Positions 27,578 through 36,267 of a stretch of 64,000 bases of DNA are shown piece by piece; the first letter of the stretch is position 1; every line of letters starts with the position of its first letter. A program made the translations under genes and the position numbers. This DNA is from Caryophanales bacterium (lineage in GTDB: Bacteria > Bacillota > Bacilli > Bacillales > Bacillaceae_J). Below the pieces are notes generated by a model. It did no database searches. It saw only the letters and a program-made list of their open reading frames with translations, and had not been told where the DNA came from. The stretch is taken from contig DULJ01000048.1 in the NCBI GenBank assembly GCA_012840465.1, positions 62,001 to 126,000 on the forward strand, in the 5' to 3' direction.

Positions 27578-27998
27578 AATATCTTTTCTGTTTGCAAGGA
27601 AGTTAATGCTTGAAGAAGACGGTCAAATTGTGAATGCTCTAGAGAGCCTTGAAAAGTATCACCGATTTTTTCTAATTGGACTAGCATTCTTTCAATTTCA
27701 ACAGTATACGGTGTGCATTGATAGCGGAATCTTTTCTTTTTATATTCTTCTATCGTTTTCGCGTTGGTCATATCCTGACGTGCGATTAAATTGTTCCATT
27801 TTACTAACTGGGCTAACTGCTGATGGAGCTGTTCCTCCTGATAATCTGTGAATACCGGAATGGAACGAATGTATTCTAGTAACTCTTCAGGAAAAATATA
27901 ATCTCTCATCCGCTCATGTTGGTGATAAAAACATCTTAAAATTGTCCGATAATGGGCGCACCATCGGCTGTTAAATAACTAGCCTCGATAATTTCAAC
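27574..27998 (-). pseudogene. remnant of a DUF2397 (TIGR02677, Wadjet JetA-type) gene
   Basis: An open frame of 111 codons (27574-27909) reads MRDYIFPEELLEYIRSIP, QLAQLVKWNNLIARQDM, IEEYKKKRFRYQCTPYTVEI and QGSLEHSQFDRLLQAL. These are the N-terminal features of DUF2397 proteins, the JetA-like subunit of Wadjet-type anti-plasmid systems. In frame upstream it continues as YRTILRCFYHQHER, and one base out of frame as EASYLTADGAPI, the family's usual YLTA entry, so there is a frameshift near 27950. No start codon is left, and the C-terminal three quarters (the family is about 500 residues) are missing. No DUF2398, DUF2399 or SbcC-like partner is nearby. It may still be translated as a short protein, but I read it as debris. 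Confidence 0.75.
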
Positions 27999-28175
27999 TA
28001 TATATAATTGTATATGAAACAGCTATTGATTAAAATCGTTAATAAATAGTAAAGTACGAATTGATGTTACTTTTTATCTCCAAAATTACTTTATATTAAA
28101 CTTTCATCTGGATGTTTTGGGAATTTACGTTATTATAGATAATGTGTTTTATTGTTTTATGAAAGGACTGTTTCC

Positions 28176-28697
28176 ATGAAAATTACGCTAGCACAAGCTA
28201 TAAATCTACTCTCAAGTCTTCATAAAAAAGCTGGGGATCTCCATGTTGAATTTATCAACATCCATGTGATTGAGGTTCCAAAAGGTGAGACATACACACC
28301 ATTTGAACGGACGGTAGAGGTTGTTTTACAGGAATTTACCGAGGTCCAGCAAGATTTATTGGAATTAAAAGAAATTATCCAACAAGTGAATTTACATAAT
28401 CAAGTAGAGTGGGATGGCAGCTCGATTTCGATTACACGCGCAATCGAAACGGCAAAGCAGCTCCGTGAACGTCTGGATCTTTTAAAAATGCTTGCTACAA
28501 CCCAAAAACGTGAATATAATGTTCATCACCGCTCAGGTGCTATCATGGAACGAATTGCTTTATTCGATCCAGCAGCATATAAAAAACAAGCTGATAAACT
28601 ATCAAGACAGGTGGAATTACTGTCTAGCCGGATTGACAAAGTAAATTATACTGTTGAAATTGAAGTCCCGCTTGCAGATAAATATTTAGAGGCGTAA
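28176..28697 (+). CDS. helical protein, possibly DIP1984 family
   Basis: A 173-residue protein, almost entirely helical and probably coiled-coil (LSSLHKKAGDLHVEFINI, TEVQQDLLELKEIIQQVNLHN, AIETAKQLRERLDLLKM). The middle block with NLHNQVEWDGSSISITRAI followed by LRERLDLLK and the VNYTVEIEVPL tail recall DIP1984-type proteins, but the match is only by feel. ATG 28176 follows GAAAGGA. Function unknown. Confidence 0.55.
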   Translation: MKITLAQAINLLSSLHKKAGDLHVEFINIHVIEVPKGETYTPFERTVEVVLQEFTEVQQDLLELKEIIQQVNLHNQVEWDGSSISITRAIETAKQLRERLDLLKMLATTQKREYNVHHRSGAIMERIALFDPAAYKKQADKLSRQVELLSSRIDKVNYTVEIEVPLADKYLEA

Positions 28698-28705
28698 GTA
28701 GCTTT

Positions 28706-28811
28706 GAGGGCATCAGCAAGATGCCTTCATGGGTGCTTATGGCACCTGATGAGTTGGGAAGTGTTAGCGCCCCTTAACTTTGTGGGTAACAAAGTGTTTA
28801 ATTTTTTTGAG
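28706..28811 (+). terminator. cluster of hairpins ending in a terminator
   Basis: Three hairpins in a row: GGCATC/GATGCC at about 28709-28726, GGTGC/GCACC at about 28733-28746, and ACTTTGT (28777-28783)/ACAAAGT (28789-28795), the last followed by GTTTAATTTTTTT. The last is a plausible terminator for the 28176 gene. The first two may simply stabilise the end of the message. The remaining bases to 28956 hold no gene I can support. Confidence 0.6.
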
Positions 28812-28956
28812 ACCATATGGTGTAGCAAACGGATCTCGCTTTACGCCTAACGATCTTACGTTTTTCGGTTAACGAACGGAACCCCTTGATTAGTTACAAT
28901 TAAGCTACGTTCCCATACTCATTAATCTATATTAAAAAATAAAAGGGAGCTATCAT

Positions 28957-29394
28957 ATGGAGAGTCAATTTATTAAAGAACTGAAATCCCAAGAAGAATT
29001 TCTGCAAGCATATCCAATAATGAATCAGCTTCGAACTCATTTAAATGAGGAAACTTATCTTGATTTAGTTAAAGAAGCTCAAGAAAAAGAAGATTATCGT
29101 ATGTTTGCCTTATATGAAAATGGGGAAATCGTTGCCGTTGTCGGTTTTCAACCAATGATCACCCTGTATTATGGTAAATTCATCTGGGTTTGTGATTTAG
29201 TAACGGACTCTTCAAAACGTTCCAAAGGCTATGGAGAAAAACTCCTGTCACATGTCCATGAATGGGCACAAGCCAATCATTATGGAACGGTTGCATTGTC
29301 CTCTGGCCTGCAACGAACAGATGCCCACCGCTTTTACGAAGAAAAAATGAATTACGATAAAGTTGGTTTTGTATTTAAAAAGTCTTTGAAATAA
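28957..29394 (+). CDS. GNAT-family N-acetyltransferase
   Basis: A 145-residue GNAT protein. The acetyl-CoA binding stretch is visible as [20 protein letters not shown] (R/Q-x-x-G-x-G/A type, here KRSKGYG), followed by [14 protein letters not shown] and [11 protein letters not shown]. Target is unknown. ATG 28957 has AAAAGGGAG upstream. The cysteine-rich gene at 29426 follows by 31 bases and may be in the same transcript. Confidence 0.85.
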   Translation: MESQFIKELKSQEEFLQAYPIMNQLRTHLNEETYLDLVKEAQEKEDYRMFALYENGEIVAVVGFQPMITLYYGKFIWVCDLVTDSSKRSKGYGEKLLSHVHEWAQANHYGTVALSSGLQRTDAHRFYEEKMNYDKVGFVFKKSLK

Positions 29395-29425
29395 ACTTAT
29401 TACTAAACTATTGGGAGGAGAAAAA

Positions 29426-29626
29426 ATGGGTATCAATCCTAAAAAGTGTCCAATTTGCGGTCAAAACAATCAATGTGGGAATGAGATGAAGGAATCAGCA
29501 TGTTGGTGTAGTGCAAAGTCATTTCCTCAAGAAATCTTTGACCTTGTACCAGAAGAGAAACTCCGTAAGGCATGTATCTGTAAAGATTGTTTGGAAAAAT
29601 TCACAAAACAAATAAGTATACATTAA
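29426..29626 (+). CDS. cysteine-rich CWC family protein
   Basis: A 66-residue protein with eight cysteines: CPICGQNNQCGNE, ACWCSAKSF and ACICKDCLEKF. This is the CWC (cysteine-rich, CWC motif) family of small probable zinc-binding proteins; ACWC carries the signature. ATG 29426 with GGGAGGAG 6 bases upstream is used. Role unknown. Confidence 0.85.
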   Translation: MGINPKKCPICGQNNQCGNEMKESACWCSAKSFPQEIFDLVPEEKLRKACICKDCLEKFTKQISIH

Positions 29627-29670
29627 AAGAAGCAGGCAAGTACATATCATTATTTAAGGGTCTAATTTAA

Positions 29671-29886
29671 GGACAGCTAAACCATCCGGAAGTTCTTAAG
29701 AGTTTTCAAAGAGTAGTAGAGGCTTGTGAAAAATATAACGTCATCCCCGGTGTTATGACGAACCAGGATGATATGGAAAAACATCTAAATATGGGCTTCA
29801 AATTTCTCCTAGGTAGAATTGATGGAGCAATTCTTTATAATGGGGTTAAGCAATTGGTCAATGAATTTAGAAACTTTATGAAGTAA
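29671..29886 (+). pseudogene. C-terminal remnant of an HpcH/HpaI-family aldolase
   Basis: A 72-codon open stretch without a usable start codon reads GQLNHPEVLKSFQRVVEACE, then YNVIPGVMTNQDDMEKHLNM and GFKFLLGRIDGAILYNGVK, and ends in TAA at 29884. These are the C-terminal elements of class II 2-keto-acid aldolases (HpcH/HpaI, 2-dehydro-3-deoxyglucarate aldolase type): G-x-x-HPEV, ACE...PGV and the GFKF strand. The first 180 or so residues, including the metal-binding and catalytic part, are absent. A strong terminator still follows, as expected for the former gene end. Confidence 0.8.
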
Positions 29887-29902
29887 ATTGAAGTTATACG
29901 GT

Positions 29903-29950
29903 AAAAGGCACAATTTGCGGATACTAACTTAACTGCTCATTGTGCCTTTT
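29903..29950. terminator. bidirectional terminator
   Basis: A perfect 12-bp stem, AAAAGGCACAAT (29903-29914) and ATTGTGCCTTTT (29939-29950). It serves the aldolase remnant on the plus strand and the convergent thiolase gene on the minus strand; T-runs are built into both arms. Confidence 0.88.
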
Positions 29951-30008
29951 GTTATAGGCTAAATTTAAATTACATACAAAATTTGATGTAATTCTATTTT
30001 TGGGCTAT

Positions 30009-31184
30009 TTACAATGCTTCCCAAATCGCTGCAATTCCTTGACCTCCGCCAATACAAACAGCCGAAGCACCATATCTCTGATTACGTCTTCTTAATTCAT
30101 AAATTAGAGCTGTTGTGATTCTCGTACCACTAGCTGCAAGTGGATGGCCAATCGCGATCGCCCCTCCATTTACGTTGCCTTTATCAAGATCAAATCCTAA
30201 TTCTTTTTGACAAGCTAAATATTGAGCAGAAAACGCCTCATTTATTTCAATCAAATCAAGATCTGCTACTGTTAGATTTGCTTTTTTTAAAGCTCCTTGA
30301 ATAGCTGGAACAGGTCCAATTCCCATGTACTTTGGTTCAACTCCAACCACTTCCCAAGATACTAAACGAGCAATCGGTTTTAACCCTCGCTTCTCAGCGT
30401 AATCACTGGAAGCAAGAACAACAGCAGCACCGCCATCAACCATACCACTTGCATTACCTGGTGTTACTACACCATTATCACGGAAACGCGGCTTTAGCTT
30501 TGCTAACTGCTCCAAGCTTGTGTTACGTATATGTTCATCATGTTCAATTACAATATCACCTTTCCTACCTTTAACCGTTACTGGAACTATTTCTTCTTGT
30601 AAATACCCCTTTTCTCTAGCTTGAATCGCACGTTCATGGCTAGAAAGTGCGTGTTGATCGATTTCTTCTTTTGTTAAACCGTATTTTTCTGCTAAGTTTT
30701 CAGCTGTATCTGCCATTGTACAGTCACCGTACGAATCATAAAGACCGTCGAACACCCAATCCTCTGCCACAAATGATCCGAGTGGCTTCCCCCATCTCAT
30801 CCCAGGAATAACGTGTGGTACCTGGCTCATGTTTTCTGTCCCACCAGCAAGTGCAACATTCGCTTCGCCTGTTAAAATATATCTAGCCGAAGTCAAAATG
30901 GATTCAAGTCCTGAACCGCAAAGACGATTAATTGTCAGTGCAGGAACGTTAAGTGGAACACCTGCTTTTAAACCAACATGTCTTGCTAAAAAATGTGCAT
31001 CCTTACTTGACTGCTGTACATTACCAAACACAACTTGATCAACTTCTTCAGGAGTAATATTCGCCTTTTTGATAGCCTCCCTCGCTGCCATTGCGCCTAA
31101 ATCAGTTGCCTTAACCTCACGAAATGAACCAGAAATCTCTGTAAACGGTGTTCTTGCTCCCTCTAATAAAACGATCTCTTTCAA
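30009..31184 (-). CDS. acetyl-CoA acetyltransferase (thiolase)
   Basis: A 391-residue thiolase with the nucleophilic Cys in NRLCGSGLES, the catalytic His of NEAFSAQYL and GGAIAIGHPLAASG, and the C-terminal Cys of CIGGGQG. It joins two acetyl-CoA or cleaves acetoacetyl-CoA and longer 3-ketoacyl-CoA. TTG 31184, 6 bases after GAGGTGG, is preferred to GTG 31193, which overlaps that site. It is transcribed alone: terminators flank it on both sides. Acetoacetate from acetone carboxylase could enter here after CoA activation, but no CoA-transferase is in the window. A second thiolase lies at 59414. Confidence 0.9.
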   Translation of the reverse strand: MKEIVLLEGARTPFTEISGSFREVKATDLGAMAAREAIKKANITPEEVDQVVFGNVQQSSKDAHFLARHVGLKAGVPLNVPALTINRLCGSGLESILTSARYILTGEANVALAGGTENMSQVPHVIPGMRWGKPLGSFVAEDWVFDGLYDSYGDCTMADTAENLAEKYGLTKEEIDQHALSSHERAIQAREKGYLQEEIVPVTVKGRKGDIVIEHDEHIRNTSLEQLAKLKPRFRDNGVVTPGNASGMVDGGAAVVLASSDYAEKRGLKPIARLVSWEVVGVEPKYMGIGPVPAIQGALKKANLTVADLDLIEINEAFSAQYLACQKELGFDLDKGNVNGGAIAIGHPLAASGTRITTALIYELRRRNQRYGASAVCIGGGQGIAAIWEAL

Positions 31185-31366
31185 TTTATCCACCTCATTT
31201 TAATTGTGCTTTTTCTTTTGGAATAGATTATTAATAATTTTCTGTAAATTTATTATAACCTGGTGGATTTGCTGATTTAAACCTACATAATGCAGGAAAA
31301 ATAGTATGGTTTTTTCAACTATTTGTACAAAAATGCCTTCATTTAGTCCCCAAACTACAAAAGGAA

Positions 31367-31394
31367 TAGACCGTCACGGTAATGTGACGGTCTA
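31367..31394 (-). terminator. terminator between the PNPOx-like and thiolase genes
   Basis: TAGACCGTCAC (31367-31377) and GTGACGGTCTA (31384-31394), a perfect 11-bp stem with a 6-base loop. On the minus strand it follows the 31426 gene and continues TTCCTTTTG. It ends the decarboxylase-dehydrogenase unit. Confidence 0.82.
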
Positions 31395-31425
31395 ATTTAT
31401 CCATGCTTTTATATATACAAATTCC

Positions 31426-31872
31426 TTATCCTTTTAATACAGTGTAAATCTCATGATCTATTTTTTTCGCAAGTTCTGGATCATATGTTTTTTCATATCC
31501 GGGTACCGCATTAATTTTCCCGCCATAAAAAATAATATCTTCGACACTTTCAATATCTACTGTTACCACTCTATACTTCATTGTACCTTGCATAATTTCA
31601 GAAACTGTTCCAGTACCGGTTATTTCAAAACAACTACCGGGACCAACTACGTTTAATACGACATATGGGTCACTTTCGATATTTTGAATACTTGAAGCTT
31701 TATGACCCAATGCAAACTTGACTTTTTCTCCACTTTCTTGAGCAATTAACCAAGAAATAGTACTTACAGTTGGTTTCTTTGTCTCTTTATTGATCGTAAT
31801 AAGGGATATTATTCTTTCACCTTGCAAAAAATCTATCAACTCTCTGCTTAACTTTTCTTTAATTTTTGCCAT
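31426..31872 (-). CDS. pyridoxamine 5'-phosphate oxidase-like flavin-binding protein
   Basis: A 148-residue split-barrel (PNPOx-like) protein: LISLITINKETKKPTVSTISW-type entry (core SLITINKETKKPTVSTISW), VKFALGHKASSIQNI and PYVVLNVVGPGSCFEITGTG. Such proteins bind FMN, FAD or F420. ATG 31872 is used; an upstream GTG lies inside the ribosome binding site. It is 46 bases downstream of the aldehyde dehydrogenase gene and probably the last gene of that operon. The island contains two flavin-dependent monooxygenases but no obvious HpaC-type flavin reductase, so a role in flavin supply is possible, though its sequence is not that of HpaC. Confidence 0.72.
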   Translation of the reverse strand: MAKIKEKLSRELIDFLQGERIISLITINKETKKPTVSTISWLIAQESGEKVKFALGHKASSIQNIESDPYVVLNVVGPGSCFEITGTGTVSEIMQGTMKYRVVTVDIESVEDIIFYGGKINAVPGYEKTYDPELAKKIDHEIYTVLKG

Positions 31873-31918
31873 TATAAATATCACTTCCTACCTATTTAAT
31901 ATTACTTAATAACTGAGA

Positions 31919-33412
31919 TTATTTAAAAGCACCAGCCGGTGGAAGTTGATAAGCAGCTACAATCGTTTTAGATTGAGAATAGTGATCCAATGCTTCTTTG
32001 CTGTATTCTCTTCCTACACCACTGTTCTTATAACCGCCAAATGGTGCACCTGACTGGAAGTTAAAATATTGGTTAATCCACACGCTGCCTGCCTGAATCT
32101 TATTCGCTGTTTGTAGAGCGTTTTCAAGGTTATCAGTCATAATACCTGCTGCAAGCCCATATTCAACATTATTTGCCATTTCAATAACTTCTTCCACAGT
32201 ACTCCAGCGCGTAACCGTGCAAGCAGGTCCAAAAATTTCCTCTTTGGAAATTCTCATATTAGGTTCAGCCTCAATAATGGTTGGCTCAATAAAATAGCCA
32301 TGTTCGTTGCCAGGCACAGTTATACGATTACCTCCATAAAGAATTTTAGCTCTTTCTTCACGTGCAATATCAAAATAACCCAAAACCCGTTTACCTTGCT
32401 TTTCGTTTATAAGACAACTTACTCTTGTGGAAGGATCTGTTGGATCTCCAACTTTAACTTCACTTGCACGAGCAATTAGCTTTTCAACAAACTCATCATA
32501 TATATCCTCATGAATTAAAAGACGCGTTCCTAGGATACAGCTCTGTCCATTAAAGAACGTATATCCCATTGTTGCATTTTCTACAGCACGATCAATATCT
32601 ACATCAGGGAAAACAATATGTGGCGCCTTGCCGCCAAGTTCTAATGTTACCGGTAATAATCTTCTTCCAGCTGTTTCACCGACCAAGCGACCAACACCGA
32701 CACTACCTGTGAAAGCCAATTTGTCTACATCAGGGTGATCAATTAAGGCCTGCCCAGCCTCTGTACCATAACCTGGAACAACATTAACTACCCCTTTTGG
32801 CAGAATATCTTGAAGAAGCTTCGCAAACTCCATCGTAGAAAGACTTGCATCTTCTGCAGGCTTAAGAACTACAGTATTACCAGCAGCCAGGGCAGGTGCC
32901 AATTTAAAAGAAACCATGATCATCGGTACATTCCATGGAATAATTTGAGCACATACACCTAATGGTTCTTTCTTTACAATTAAGTAACCATTTTGAACTG
33001 GTCTTGAAATACCTTCATAGGTTAATAGAGCTGAAGCAAAGTAACGGAATTGATAAATGGCAAGTTTATAATCTAAGTCAAATTCGAAAATAGGACGACC
33101 TGTATCCATACATTCAATCATCTTTAGTCGTTCCTGGTTTGCTTCTAATACATCCGCAATCTTATGAAGTAATGCCGAACGCTCCTCAATTGGTGTATTA
33201 GCCCATCCCTCGAACGCTTGTCTAGCGGCTTTTACTGCACGATCAATATCTTCTTTTCCACCTCTTGCAATTTTTGAAAGCAGTTTTCCATTTGCCGCAT
33301 TGATTGCGTTAATGTAACCATTGGATGGTTCCACGAATTCACCGTTAATAAACGGACCATATTTTTCTTCCAACTTAAGATCTACCTTTAATTTTTCATT
33401 GGTTGCTACCAT
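31919..33412 (-). CDS. aldehyde dehydrogenase, candidate 2-aminobenzaldehyde dehydrogenase
   Basis: A 497-residue NAD(P)-dependent aldehyde dehydrogenase: VCAQIIPWNVPM, TVVLKPAEDASLS, LAFTGSVGVGRLV, catalytic Glu in LELGGKAP and catalytic Cys in NGQSCILGTRL, then EEIFGPACTV. It lies directly downstream of a ThDP decarboxylase gene and has its own Crp/Fnr-type palindrome 100 bases upstream. A decarboxylase that makes an aldehyde followed by a dehydrogenase is the logic of the mandelate pathway. Here the product could be anthranilate made from 2-aminobenzaldehyde, since anthranilate hydroxylation genes lie in the same island. The family is certain; the substrate is inferred. Confidence 0.85.
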   Translation of the reverse strand: MVATNEKLKVDLKLEEKYGPFINGEFVEPSNGYINAINAANGKLLSKIARGGKEDIDRAVKAARQAFEGWANTPIEERSALLHKIADVLEANQERLKMIECMDTGRPIFEFDLDYKLAIYQFRYFASALLTYEGISRPVQNGYLIVKKEPLGVCAQIIPWNVPMIMVSFKLAPALAAGNTVVLKPAEDASLSTMEFAKLLQDILPKGVVNVVPGYGTEAGQALIDHPDVDKLAFTGSVGVGRLVGETAGRRLLPVTLELGGKAPHIVFPDVDIDRAVENATMGYTFFNGQSCILGTRLLIHEDIYDEFVEKLIARASEVKVGDPTDPSTRVSCLINEKQGKRVLGYFDIAREERAKILYGGNRITVPGNEHGYFIEPTIIEAEPNMRISKEEIFGPACTVTRWSTVEEVIEMANNVEYGLAAGIMTDNLENALQTANKIQAGSVWINQYFNFQSGAPFGGYKNSGVGREYSKEALDHYSQSKTIVAAYQLPPAGAFK

Positions 33413-33503
33413 CTGATTACCTCCGATTTATAGTATTGATTAAAGGATCATTGAAATCTAATACCCTCATATCCCAATTATCAATTAAAAGAATATTCTG
33501 AAC

Positions 33504-33519
33504 TATTAACCTATTAACA
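33504..33519. promoter_or_regulatory. Crp/Fnr-type site, aldehyde dehydrogenase gene
   Basis: Minus strand TGTTA-ATAGGT-TAATA, one mismatch from the island consensus TGTTA-N6-TAACA. The centre is 100 bases upstream of ATG 33412. The 24 bases around it align without gaps to the hydroxylase and hydroxylase-remnant promoters. Confidence 0.7.
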
Positions 33520-33532
33520 TTTTATTTAATTT

Positions 33533-35242
33533 TTAAACATGTGGTATATGAACATCCAATACTACAGTACATCCTTCTTTTACAAGGTTCATGCCATATT
33601 TCAAAGCATCTCTTAGTTCAGCCGGATCTTTAATTGTTTGCGCATAGGCGTCACCAGCAGCTTCGGCAATTTTAGCTAAATCTGCAGGAGGATCGAAATC
33701 AACACCAAAATGATTAATCTCGTTTGCAATTCCATTTGGGTGAACTCCTAATGTAGATAGCTTGGGAGATTTCCATCCTGAGTTATTATAGATAACCGTT
33801 AAAAATGGGATATCATATCTTTTTGCCATCCAATGAACAACCGATGGATTGCTAAACAGGTAAGAACCGTCACCTGTAAGACTGACAACCGTCTTATCAG
33901 GATTAGCTAGCTTTGCACCAATAGCTGCACCACCATTCCATCCTAATGATCCGGAACCGCTGCCGTGCATAGTTCCTGGTTTCTTCGGACCTATATGACT
34001 ACATATAGCCTGATAGCTTGATATTCCTTCATTTAAAACAATCGTATCTTCATCAATAACTTCCCTGACACACGCCGTAAGGAATTCCGGTGTGATAACA
34101 TCTTCGCTTGGTTCTTCCGACAAACGGCGCTCCTCTTTTTTACGCTCATGTACTGCTTTAATTTTATTCCAACGTACTTCTACAGCGTCGTTATCAATCT
34201 TCTTTTTACTTAAATATTGATAGATCTGTTGTAACGCAATTTGCGAATCCGCTTTAAAGAATCGCTTGGAAGGGATATACCATAATGGCATTTCCTCTTT
34301 AATTGGATCAACATCAATATAGTAGATTGTGGCATCATCTGAAGCTTTATTTTTTGTAGGAATCCACGGCACATCACTATCCAATACAAGGACAAAATCC
34401 GCCTCGGCCAATAATTCGTTCTGATTAGGAACATTCCATTGATAGCCAATATGCATAGGATGGTCAGTCGGAAAATTCATCGTATGTGGTACAGACTCAA
34501 GAACAGGAATGGCAAGACGATTACATAGTTTCTCCAGTTCTCCAACGGCTTCAGGATTTCTACCCAAATAGGATGTAACAATAAGCGGATTTTTCGCTTT
34601 TACCAAGTCGTCTACCAAACTACGAATTTCCTGCGGTGGAATGGCAGCAGGTGAAATAGGCTCCCAAAGTTTAGGGTCAAGTGTAACCTTTTCTGTTTCT
34701 TCTTCCATTGCCTCCCTTGGTCCCATTAAGTAAACAGGGCCTTTAGGTTCACTTTGGGCAAATTGTAAGGCACGAAAAACTAATTGTTTCACATTTTTCC
34801 CTGTGCGGATTTCATTATCATATTTTGAATACCCACGCATAATGCCCCGTTGATCAAATACATCTTGAATCCAATGAATAAACTCATTTCGGCTACCAGT
34901 TAGTTCATTTTCTTGCGTATAAGGAGAAGCTCCTGCGAAAACCAGCACCGGCACCCTTCCTTTAAATGCGTTATGAATACCGCCTCCAATATTTTGCGTT
35001 CCACATTCCACATGAACCATTACCACCTGGGGTTTTCCGGTTAATTGTGCGTAGCCATGTGCTGCACTCATAGCAACAAACTCATGGGGGCATGTGATTA
35101 ACTGTGGTACCTTCTTATTTTCTTTTTTGGCATGGGCTAGGCTTTCAATGATCGCAGGGTGATCGCTGCCTAAATTTGCAAATATATAGGAAACACCTGC
35201 TTCCTGCAGTGCTTCCAGAAATGCTGTACTCGTTGTATACAT
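33533..35242 (-). CDS. ThDP-dependent 2-oxoacid decarboxylase-like enzyme
   Basis: A 569-residue member of the acetolactate synthase/benzoylformate decarboxylase family. The N-terminal catalytic Glu is in CPHEFVAMSAAHGYAQLTG, and the cofactor motif is GDGSYLFSNPSVVHWMAKRYDIPFLTVIYNN (G-D-G at the start, N-N at the end). The glutamine/FAD signature of true acetolactate synthases is not evident. It is the first gene of a unit with an aldehyde dehydrogenase and a PNPOx-like gene, in an island for aminoaromatic breakdown. A decarboxylase of isatinate (2-aminobenzoylformate) to 2-aminobenzaldehyde would fit, by analogy with benzoylformate decarboxylase. ATG 35242 is the likely start, although AAAGGAG is 13 bases away. 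Confidence 0.8.
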   Translation of the reverse strand: MYTTSTAFLEALQEAGVSYIFANLGSDHPAIIESLAHAKKENKKVPQLITCPHEFVAMSAAHGYAQLTGKPQVVMVHVECGTQNIGGGIHNAFKGRVPVLVFAGASPYTQENELTGSRNEFIHWIQDVFDQRGIMRGYSKYDNEIRTGKNVKQLVFRALQFAQSEPKGPVYLMGPREAMEEETEKVTLDPKLWEPISPAAIPPQEIRSLVDDLVKAKNPLIVTSYLGRNPEAVGELEKLCNRLAIPVLESVPHTMNFPTDHPMHIGYQWNVPNQNELLAEADFVLVLDSDVPWIPTKNKASDDATIYYIDVDPIKEEMPLWYIPSKRFFKADSQIALQQIYQYLSKKKIDNDAVEVRWNKIKAVHERKKEERRLSEEPSEDVITPEFLTACVREVIDEDTIVLNEGISSYQAICSHIGPKKPGTMHGSGSGSLGWNGGAAIGAKLANPDKTVVSLTGDGSYLFSNPSVVHWMAKRYDIPFLTVIYNNSGWKSPKLSTLGVHPNGIANEINHFGVDFDPPADLAKIAEAAGDAYAQTIKDPAELRDALKYGMNLVKEGCTVVLDVHIPHV

Positions 35243-35348
35243 TATTTCTTGCACACTCCTTTTTATTAATAGATTCATAATCATTAGTCTAAGATGGTTT
35301 TTTTAAATCTTGTATAAACCTATTTTAATTTGATAATAAGTTTAATTA

Positions 35349-35364
35349 CGTTAATCCATTAACA
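35349..35364. promoter_or_regulatory. Crp/Fnr-type site, decarboxylase gene
   Basis: Minus strand TGTTA-ATGGAT-TAACG, one mismatch from the island consensus. Its centre is 115 bases upstream of the decarboxylase start (35242) and 182 bases upstream of the divergent Crp/Fnr gene at 35539, so it may serve both. Confidence 0.7.
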
Positions 35365-35538
35365 TCTACTTTCCTTTTTTAATATCATTATTCGTTAATC
35401 ACTTTTATAGTTAATAATCTTTAGATATTAAAAATATCTACAAATATATTGAATATTATGAAATTTCAAGTAATATTTATATACCATGTCACTAAACTAG
35501 CTATGGTTGATTATAATTTATCTGGACGGTGAAAAAAA

Positions 35539-36222
35539 ATGAATGAAATCACACACAGGTGGAATTCGTATGTATTGAAAGGTTATGGCGAAAAAAAGGT
35601 ATTTAATAAGAATAAAGTATTATTTCACCAAGGGGAAACAGGCAAGGGGTTCTACTATCTTACCGAAGGGGAGGTAAAAATAAGTGTCATTTCTAATGAA
35701 GGACATGAAAGAACAATTGACTATGTAAGACAGGGTGAATTACTCGGTGAACAAGGTTTTATGAATGCTCCCTATGCTACAACAGCTAAAACAACAACTA
35801 CCTCAACACTCTATTTTTTTTCAGACCAAACCTTTAATTCATTATGTTCTGAAATTCCTGAGGCATCTATCGTTTTTACAAACTCTTTAATCATGAAAGT
35901 TCGATTACTTGCTGAATCAATCGTCATCATTAATGCACCTGCTGAATACAGACTTGCACATTTTTTATACAAACTATATAGAAAAACAGGAGAACACAAT
36001 CTTAAAATAAGCCAAATCGCATTGGGTCATTTTATCGGTACTTCTAGGATAACAATCTATAAAATACTTAAACAATTAGAACAGAAGGGGTTAATTGAAC
36101 TGAAAAACAGGGATATTCAACTTTTGAATATCGAAGAACTCGAATCCATGTTAAACTTATTCTTTCATTCCTCTTCACTTTCAGAAAAACAAAAAACTAC
36201 AATAAAACCACCAGCAATTTGA
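35539..36222 (+). CDS. Crp/Fnr family regulator 1
   Basis: A 227-residue regulator. An N-terminal cyclic-nucleotide-binding-like beta barrel (FHQGETGKGFYYLTEGEVKI; GELLGEQGFM) is followed by a long dimer helix and a winged helix-turn-helix with recognition helix GTSRITIYKILKQLEQKG. No N-terminal cysteine cluster for an Fe-S centre is present, so it is not an Fnr-type oxygen sensor in the classical sense. The recognition helix differs from the R-E-x-x-x-R of E. coli Crp, which fits an altered site (TGTTA rather than TGTGA). It is divergent from the decarboxylase gene and paired with a paralogue 45 bases downstream. The ligand is unknown. Confidence 0.88.
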   Translation: MNEITHRWNSYVLKGYGEKKVFNKNKVLFHQGETGKGFYYLTEGEVKISVISNEGHERTIDYVRQGELLGEQGFMNAPYATTAKTTTTSTLYFFSDQTFNSLCSEIPEASIVFTNSLIMKVRLLAESIVIINAPAEYRLAHFLYKLYRKTGEHNLKISQIALGHFIGTSRITIYKILKQLEQKGLIELKNRDIQLLNIEELESMLNLFFHSSSLSEKQKTTIKPPAI

Positions 36223-36267
36223 AAACGTTACCATTATTAAGTGTTCATAAACAAGGAGGTATTCTAT

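Noticed and set aside
28730-28755. TGGCAC followed by TTG, resembling a sigma-54 promoter
   Set aside because: The spacing is wrong (8 bases instead of 5) and the GC of the -12 element is missing; it lies in a hairpin-rich gene end.
28812-28956. Possible riboswitch or T-box in the leader of the GNAT gene
   Set aside because: Some short pairings exist, but none of the conserved cores I know and no terminator/antiterminator pair before the gene.
31230-31250. TGTAAATTTATTATAA upstream of the thiolase gene as a further island operator
   Set aside because: Only one half-site is good, so I did not count it.
35311-35334. TAAACCTATTTTAATTTG, resembling the core of the island operators
   Set aside because: The outer half-sites are poor, and a much better site lies nearby at 35349-35364.
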